Positions 50,101 through 59,100 of a stretch of 64,000 nucleotides of DNA are shown in pieces. Where the stretch lies: positions 26,386,001 to 26,450,000 of the forward strand of contig NC_083697.1 in assembly GCF_033118175.1 (NCBI RefSeq). Direction: 5' to 3'. The number at the start of each line of letters is the position of its first letter. The first letter of the stretch is position 1. Made by a program: the position numbers and the translations under genes. Origin of the DNA: Dama dama (Eukaryota > Chordata > Mammalia > Artiodactyla > Cervidae). The notes under the pieces are model-generated. The model saw nothing but the letters and a program-made list of their open reading frames with translations, did no database searches and was not told the DNA's origin.

Positions 50101-53100
50101 TATGTAAAATTAGAGGAGCCAAGCTTAGATAATTCTAGATAAGATTCTTGAGATGATGTTCTCTGCATATCTTATAAATCTGAGAGGGTTAATTTCAGGG
50201 AATTTGTACAGTTCTATTCAGAATCAGCTAATCATGAGGGTTTTGAGGAAGGATGGTGCATAAGGGATCTTTAAACTTGATAATAAATTTCTGTTATGCT
50301 GTTCATTTATAAAAATGGCCATGTATATAGTTTGTAGGCAACAAGTTATAATCTCTAAAGTAAACTAAAGAGTTGACATCTTTTCATGCTTTTGTCAAAT
50401 TCTTAAGATTTGATGAAAAGGTGGAGGATCTTTTAAATGGAATGAAATGAGACAAAAATGAATTTTACTTTTCTTTGGTAGATGCTATCTTGTTCTTTGG
50501 TTTATGAGTGAAAACTGGGTTTGTTCTATTAGAAGTCATTTAAAGTACAGGAAGTTTATTTTCACACCTGGAAAGCAAGACCCAGTGCTGTTACCATGTC
50601 AAAGAAAGCAAAAATGGAAGCAGCAATTCAGACATTTTGTAGAAACAAGGGCACAGACAACAGGAACATCTGAACTGAAGTTCCAAATAAAAGTGAGCAT
50701 GAATTTAGATGATGACTAAACTTGGAAGAAGAGTGTGTTTGGAAATACCACCCACTTTCAGATGTGATTATACAGACAAACGAGAGACAGATGGGAGGAA
50801 ATAGCATAAATCTGTTCTAATTTTTATGATGCTTAAGAATGTACTGCCATGTTGGCATTGAGCCTATTTAATTTCTGAGAATTTTTCCCTTGGATTATGA
50901 CTGTCTGTAAAACTTCATGATGATGTGGAAAGATTATAGAGAGTATTAACCTATATTCCACCCCTACTTCTGTTTTTTAGACTTGGGAAGATCCCCATCG
51001 AAAAGATAAGAGCACAGACTGCTGTGGAGATAATGATCCTATTGATGTTTGTGAAATAGGCTCAAAGGTTTGTTTCATAGACTGTTGTTCTAACGTATGT
51101 TCTACTTTAGTCATGCCGTAAAATTTCAGTTCTTTTCAGAAGGCACCAGTTCTTCAACTCTTCAAAGTTCTTGCCTGTTTATCCCTCTCATACCAGTCCC
51201 TTTTTGTATCTTTACTTCCTTCTCTTAAACCGTGGGTTGGTAAACCCGAGCCCATGGCTAGTCAAGTCCAGCTTGCCACCAGTTTTTATAAAGAACACAG
51301 CTCTGGTCGTTCATTTACATATTGTCTGAGCCGCTTTCGGACCGCCACTGCAGTTGAGGAGGTTGGAAGAGATGCTACAGTCGGCAAAGTCTCAAGTATT
51401 TGCTCTCTGTCCTCTTACGGAATAAGTTTGCCGAGTCCTGCTTCATCATCCTTGCCCATTATCCAGGCAGGATGTTCAACACTGATGAGAACTAGCTGGT
51501 ACTTTTTTGTGTGTCTGCTTCCAGGTTACTGCGGACAAACAAAACTTACACTTTCACAGGTTACTACGACCCATAGAATTCTGTGTGTCTTCACTCACAT
51601 TCTTTCTCCTATTTTCTGCCGCATTTATTGCCAGTATTTACTGTTCTCTATTAAACTCCTTGTACTTCGTTCTCCAGACTTTTGGACTCTGTGGGAGAAG
51701 GCGAGGGTGGGATGTTTCGAGAGAACAGCATGTATATTATCTATAGTGAAACAGATCACCAGCCCAGGTGGGATGCATGAGACAAGTGCTCGGGCCTGGT
51801 GCACTGGGAAGACCCAGAGGAATCGGGTGGAGAGGGAGGTGGGAGGGGGGATCGGGATGGGGAATACATGTAACTCCATGGCTGATTCATGTCAATGTAT
51901 GACAAAACCCACTGAAATGTTGTGAAGTAATTAGCCTCCAACTAATAAAAAAAAAAAAAAATTAAAAGAAATAATTAATGGACAAAAAAAAAAAAATAAA
52001 CTGCTTGTACTTCGTTCTCACTCTCAGCAGAGCATGTTGTCTTTAATTTTGTAGAGCTCCTAGAAACCTGCAGATAAGGATCCCTTTACTCTCCCCGTAG
52101 GCTTTCAAACAGATGTGCCTGCAGATGCTCCTCCTTCCCTTCCTTCTGTTACTGAGACCAGGACTTCCCCTGTGCTCTCAGCCCTGTCCCTTCCTGCCAT
52201 TCGAATGACACTGTTTTCTTTACTCTTGTTTGTCCTGTATTTACAACTGCCCTTTCTTTATTAGGGGCTTCCCTGATAGCTCAGTTGGTAAAGAATCACC
52301 TGCAATGTGGGAGGCCTGGGTTCTATCCCTGGGTTGGGAAGATCCGGTGGAGAGGGGATAGGCTACCCTCTCCAGTATTCTGGCCTAGAGAAGTCCATGG
52401 ACTGTATAGTCCATGGGGTCGCAAAGAGTCGGACACAACTAAGCGACTTTCACTTTTCTTTATTGACTTTTTTCCATATTCCCTTTCATAAGAAGACTTG
52501 TAAAAAGAGCAAACACTCGTCTCTATCTCCTCCTTCCCACTTAATCTTCAGTCAGTTTAAAATTGTTTTCATTTCCCCCATTATTTCAATGAAACTGCTC
52601 TTAGAAAGATCACTGGTAGCTTTCTTTTAACCAAATCCAACCAGCCCATTTCATATGTTTTGTATAACTTGAATTTACCTTGGAATTTTATGCCTTTGAC
52701 CTCTTCTTCCTTCTCTGTCAGTCTCTTTGCTTGACTTCAGCTGTACCAGGGAGACTTGGATATCCTCTATTCTGGCTCCTCCTTGGTTTTTGTGTAGGCT
52801 GCTTTTCTTCTGCCTGCTCCTCAGCATTGCTTAGCTGGAGAGTTATGCCGTTGTTCAACTCCTCTTCTCGTGTGAGGACTCCCTTTGTGATCCAGTCCCA
52901 ACCGTTTGTGGTTTTGCTCTCAAATTACTGTCTGCGACTCAGACCCACATTCTTAGCTATCTGCATTTACAGTTGACTGTCTCCCAGGCATCTCACACTT
53001 GTGTCCAAAACTGAATTCCTCGTTTCCTCCTCTCCACATTTCTCCTCTCAGTGAAGGACACGTGTCTTCCTTCCCTCCTCGCCTCTGGATTCTTGAGACA

Positions 53101-56100
53101 GAAACTGAGAAATCTTACAGATCATCCTTTGCTTCTGTTCATCCCATTAGTCTTAAAGTACTGACCCTGTGACCTAAACGGCCTTTAAATCTCTTTTGCA
53201 TTATCACTGGAGCTAGCTTTGTCTAGTCCTCAATTATATTGCACTTATTACTCTTATCACTGCCCAGTTTCCTTGCTGAGTCTTATTTTCCCTACCATCA
53301 TTTACACCAGACTGTTTTCCTGCTTTGTTCGTGTTTAGGCCTTGTCCCCTGATTTCTGACTTTCTCTCCCGCCACCCCTCGTTTGCACTCTGCCCTGTAG
53401 CTGTACTATGCTTTCAACTCCTGTGACGTGTCTCCCCTCACTCAATCCAGGCCTGCACACAAACTTTTCCCTCTGTGCAGAATGGAACATGCTTCTTCCT
53501 TCACTTGGTTTTACTTCCCCCTTCTTTTCACTGAACATCCCCCTGCTTATCCTTGGATCTCAACTGTACTATCACTTCTTCTCGGGAGTCTCCCTTTACC
53601 ATAGACGAACATGCTGGCTCTTTGGTCTGTGCTTCCTTAGGACCAACTGTCTGTGTTCTTTGCCTCATTCTCCTCTCAGATGGCAGTGAGCTCTCCGAAG
53701 AGAAGACCCGCCACTGCAGTGTTCAATTCAGTGTCTGGCACAGAGCGTGTGCTTAATGAAAGACATACCAAGTGTGGTCACTGCTTGAGTTGTATTCTTC
53801 TAGCTAAGATCAAATCCGTTATCTCTGGAAATTCATATTAGCACCTTTAGGCTCCCAGAATGTTGTTTTAGTAAATAGTTTTCTCTGATTCTTTGTTACT
53901 TGTTTATTTGCTGTGATACTTTGTTACTCTCTTCTTCTTTCTTTCTCCTCTTCTTCCTTATTCTCCTTTCTTACTCCTATTCCTCTTTTCCTCCTCTTCA
54001 TCCGCTTCTTAGGTTTTCTGTGCCTTCTTTCACTTTTTCTTCTGTTTTTCTCTTTTTTTCTTCCTTATACTCTTCTGCCTGCTCTCTCCCTCCCTTTTCT
54101 CTTCCTTCCCCCTGTCTCTTTCTCCTTTCCTTCAGGAGAGATCTGCATCCAATTTTGATTTCTAGTTTTATACCCAGATAAGGACAGACAGGGACTAGAG
54201 TTCATTTGTGTGTGTGTGTGACTCTAATTCCTCTGTCTCTCCAGCAAGAAAATGGCCAGATTGTTTGCTTTAGTTCAGATTAAGCTATAGTTGAGCATTT
54301 TTTTGGACATTTTCTCTCCAGAGGGATAGTAAAGTGTATATAAAATGCATAGACTAGAAGGAAGAATATAACTATTTTAATGAGTACCTCCTCTCTTCTA
54401 TCTTATAATAAGTGCTCTGTTATATTACTTTGGTCATTTTCCTGTGTCTTATTTTGTGATAAGAAGGGTCACTAAATTAAGCAACATTACATTGATAGAA
54501 AGGTTATATAGTAGAAAACTCTTCTTCTTTTGTTGAAAATTTATTTTATTGAGATATAGTTGATTTACAGTATTGTGTTAATTTCCTCTTGGAGCAAAGT
54601 GATTCCGTTTTTTATATATATATGTACACACACATACACACACATTCTTTTTCACATTCTTTTCCTTTATGGCTTGTCACAGGATATTGAACATAATTCC
54701 CTATGCTATATAATGGCACCTTGTTGTTTATTCATTGTATAGTGTATATAATAATTTGCCTTTGTTGATCCCAGAATTCCCATGCAGGAGACTCGAGTTT
54801 GATCCCTGGGTAGGGAAGATCCCCTGGAGGAGGGAATGACAGCCTACTCTAGTATTCTCTCCTGGAGAATCCTATGGACAGAGAAGCCTGGTGGGCTGTA
54901 GTCAGTGGGGTTGCAAAGAGCTTGACATGACTGAAGTGACTTAGCACGCATACATACATAGGAGAAATTGTATGGTATTTGTCTTTCTCTTTCTGATTTA
55001 ACTTTACTTAGTATGATCATCTCTATGTCCATCCATGTTATTACAGATGGCATTATTTCATTCTCTTTATGGCTGAGTAATATTCCATTGTATATATGTA
55101 CCACATCTTCTTTACCCATTCATCCATCAGTGGACATTTAGGTTTTCTATGTCTTGGCTGTTGTGAATAATGCTGCTATGAATATAGGAGTGCATGTATT
55201 TTTTTTGAATTATAGTTTTATCTGGATATATGCCCAGGATTGGGATTGCTGGATTATATGGCAATTCTATTTTCATTTTTTTTCGAAACCTCCATAGTGG
55301 CTACACCGATTTACATTCCCACCAACAGTGTAGGGAGTGTCCTAAAAAACTGTTATTCTGAAGGTATAATCCTTGGGGCCACTTGGCTTATATTAAATGC
55401 AGGTTGTTAATTTAAATTCCTATGCAGATATTTAGTGGGTGAAAAGATTAAATGAAAATATCTTATTTTCACTGATGTAAAAATTTGACAGTAAACCTAT
55501 AATTAATGAGATTGGTAACTGAAAATCATGAAAATCTATATACCTGATTAATTGATTTGACTTATTATCACTAATTCATTATTGACTAAACAAAGGGATC
55601 TAAAAAAAGTTGATGTACAGGCTGTTGAATAAACTTGTCAAAGTCACTATCTAAAATAAAATTAAAGGCCTTAAATGTAAGTTATTTTTTAAAAGTGTAC
55701 ATAATTAATCTTGAAAGCATTCCTTTGTATTTTACATAGAATGCTTGGTACATAGTAGGTGTTTAGTTCCTTCTTACTGAAAAATATGTTGACTGTTGTT
55801 GTTCAGTTACTAAGTTGTGTCTGACTCTTTGCAGCCCCATTAGATGGCTGCACACCAGGCTTCCCTGTCCTTCAGGACCTCCTGGAGTTTGCTCAAATTC
55901 ATGCCTATTGAGTTGGTGATGCTATCTAACCTTGTCATCCTCTGTGGCTCCCTTCTCCTTTTGCCTTCGCTCTTTTCCAACATCAGGGTCTTTCCAGTGA
56001 GTCAGCTCTTTGTATCCAGCGGCCAAAGTGTTGGAGCTTCAGCTTCAGCATCAGTTCTTCCAATGAATATTCAGGGTTGATTTCCTTTAGGATTGACTGA

Positions 56101-59100
56101 TTTACTCTCCTTGCAGTCCAATGTATATATAATATATATATTATATATTTATATAGTATATATATTATATTTATATAGTATATTTATATAAAATTATATA
56201 TTATAAAATTATATATTTATATAGTATAAATAGTATATATAATATTAATATATACTATATATTAATATAGTATATACTATATGTGTCTATGCATATACAT
56301 ATGCATATAACCAGAGAATCTAGCAATGTTGTACCTGGACTCATGATGTATGGAAACTGTGAGATAATAAATTTACACTGTTTAAGGCTTTAGATTTATA
56401 ATGATTTGTTATACTGCAGTATATACCTAATACACAGGATAACAGGTTTTAAGCAGTTTTACTTTCCGTGGTTTTTCATATTGATTGGGTTCAGTTGAAG
56501 TTTTACGTCATTCTTCATATTGTAAATCCGCATAGACGTTTCACTGTAGGTCACTGTCATATTCTGCTCATTCCAGCTTCCCAGGAGTTAGCAGTTGACA
56601 GGTGTGAGCAGATATGTGTAGAGCCCAGAGAGAAAATTAACATCTGTAGAAGACCTCTTATGTTATAGTTCATGTGTCTTTTGTTTCCTTTGCTCTTTTT
56701 CTTTACATCAAAGAATATGTGATATGATCTCCACTTTACTGTTGAGAAACCAAGTCCTGAAGTAGTGTGTGGCTTGTGTGAAGTAATTGACCTCAATTAC
56801 CTCTAAGAATGGTGGAGCAAGAATTCACTCCTGCATACTTGTGACTTAAAAATCCTATCTTTTGAAATGTTTTTGTATAATTGCTAGAACAGTCTATGAT
56901 AACCCTAGTCTAGTTCTGTGTAAAATTTTGAGGCATACCTGTATTCTTGTTGCAGAATGTAAACTCATTTTTGAAACAAGGTCAACTGTATGATTCCCAA
57001 GGAATTAGTAACAGTATCTGCTATGTACATTAATTTCCTTGCAGAGTAGATGGAGAGTTTGATAATGGAACTGAGAAAATAGGTCTTATATCCAAAGCAA
57101 TTTATTCCTTTAGTTAATGAGACCTGAAATAATATTTAGTAAACATGAATTACTTAATCACCATCTAAACAGTGGACCTTAGTTGAGACTGTGTGTGTGC
57201 TAAGTGGCTTCAGTCCTGTCCAGCTCTTTGCAACCTCATGGACTGTAGCCCACCAGGCTTCTCTGTCCATGGGATTCTCCAGGCAAGAATACTGGAATGG
57301 GTTGCCATTCCCTTCTCCAGGGGATCATCCTGATCCAGGAATCGAACCTAGCTCTCCCACATTGCAGGCAGATTCTTTATCCTCTGAGCCACCAGGCAGG
57401 ACCTGGTGTTGAGGCTGCGCTCCTTTATCTTGTGCCTGGCTGTGCCTGGCTAATCCTTAAATCACCTGTAGGGAGCATCATAGAAAGAAAGCCTCTTTTA
57501 ACACCATATTTGTAAATGGGCAAAGGAAAAGGAGCAGAGTCCTGGAAGTTGATCGTAGACTTGGAATACAGATGCAGACATTTTTAAGGCTAAGTTCTTT
57601 GAGAAATATTATTCATTGGATGTCTAACATTATGTGTTCTGCAAAATTTGTTGAATTGAATTGTGGGCTCTTCATTAGAATTTTACCATTTGTCCCTAAG
57701 CAGCTTATCCTGAGTTTTTGTTTTGATTGAGAGAATTCTCTTTTCAGATTTTACATGTGTTATATATAGCAAGATGGTGTTTTGTCTCCCCCACTTCTAT
57801 TGTTTGTGAGATCAGAGGGCATTTATCTTTCTGATGAAACTTGATAATGCCCAGACATGCTTCCTGCTTGTCCTTGTAACCATAAAAGTCTCAAAGTTAC
57901 ATGAAATTTCAAAGTAAATTGATTTTTATGAATAAATATAAAACAATTTAGAATGTGCCTTTAAAAACCATATGGTTTCCAGTAATTCTGATAGACACCC
58001 CTGCCCCCAGAGTCTACTGCAGGCTCCTCAGCTGTGTCACTGTTGCCAGTTTGGGTGGATGTTTCTGTTACAGGAGACTATCCTGAGCAGCATCCCTGGC
58101 CTCTTGTCACTAGATGCTAATAACACCCACTAAGTTGTGGCAACCAAGAGTGTTCCAGACCTTGCCCGATGTCCTCTAGAGAGCAAAACTGCCTCCGGTT
58201 GAGAACCAGTGATCTAGTGTATCACTGAGTTAGCCAGTGGAGTAACGTGTCCTTGATGGTTATGTGCTAACTTTGAACATTTTTATTTTATAAAGGACCT
58301 CTTGGCATGAGGTGTGGAAGTCTCTCCAACAGGATTGTAAACCTTTAAGAAAGGAGGTGCTTTCTTTTTGTATACATAGTGTCTAATATAGTGCTTGGGT
58401 ACTTAATAGAGCCTAAACATGTGAGAATCTGGTCAGTATAGTTGTGTATGTTCTCCTAAAAGTGGTATTTCAGTTTAGTTTATACAGTCACATTAATCTG
58501 TTCGATAAACTGATTTCAGCTTCATGCCGGTTATATTAAGATTGTAGATTGATTTTGCAAATGTTCGGGAAAAAATGTATTTGACTTTATGGTTTAAGAT
58601 CTGCTTTTTTCTCTCAGATAATTTCAAGACACAACAGTGACTTTAATTTGCATACCTTGATTTCCAGTTGTAAAGCTGCATTTTAAATCTTGAAGGAATT
58701 ATTCTGAAGCATGTGTTTAGATTTCAGCTTACAGTGAAATTCTATAGCCAAATAAACCTTTAAAAATAAAAGGCTATAGAAGGAACACGTGCATATAAAC
58801 TTGGTATTGGCAACTTAAAGGAACCACTGAAATAACTTTCTTTAGCACAAGGAACATCTGCTTCAACATCATGCTATTTCTTGATTTCTCTTAAAATCTT
58901 TTTAACACATTTTGTGAAATCTGCTTTGTCTGTATCTTGAACATATTCATAATTCTTTGATTGTCATTCATTATCTTAAGGCTGCATTCAGATATGGTAA
59001 AAATTTACTTTTCATTAGTAACTGATAAATATAGTTTGCAAAGAAAAGGTACTGTTAAGCAGCTTCAAAGAATTCTCATGTCTCTTTTTACCCCCAAGCA

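Larger units (their letters stand above)
43573..50980 (+). other. PPA2: PPA2 intron 5 (7.4 kb)
   Basis: Contains L2, L1 and MIR fragments, two SINEs and a GGT microsatellite. Nothing recognised in about 43.6-45.0, 46.95-47.44, 48.65-49.04, 49.2-49.67 and 49.9-50.98 kb. T runs near 44809-44823 and 49978-49997 are unexplained. Confidence 0.9.

Noticed and set aside
51254..51925. 223-codon open frame in intron 6
   Set aside because: It spans a hAT-like element, unique sequence and an L1 3' UTR in one chance frame; no protein motif.
52263..52454. tRNA gene from box A/B-like sequence
   Set aside because: The tRNA-like head belongs to the Bov-tA SINE and lacks a foldable full cloverleaf; the same holds for the other SINEs.
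53913..54181. Two Leu/Ser/Phe-rich open frames resembling membrane proteins
   Set aside because: They are translations of a polypyrimidine tract, which gives such residues automatically.
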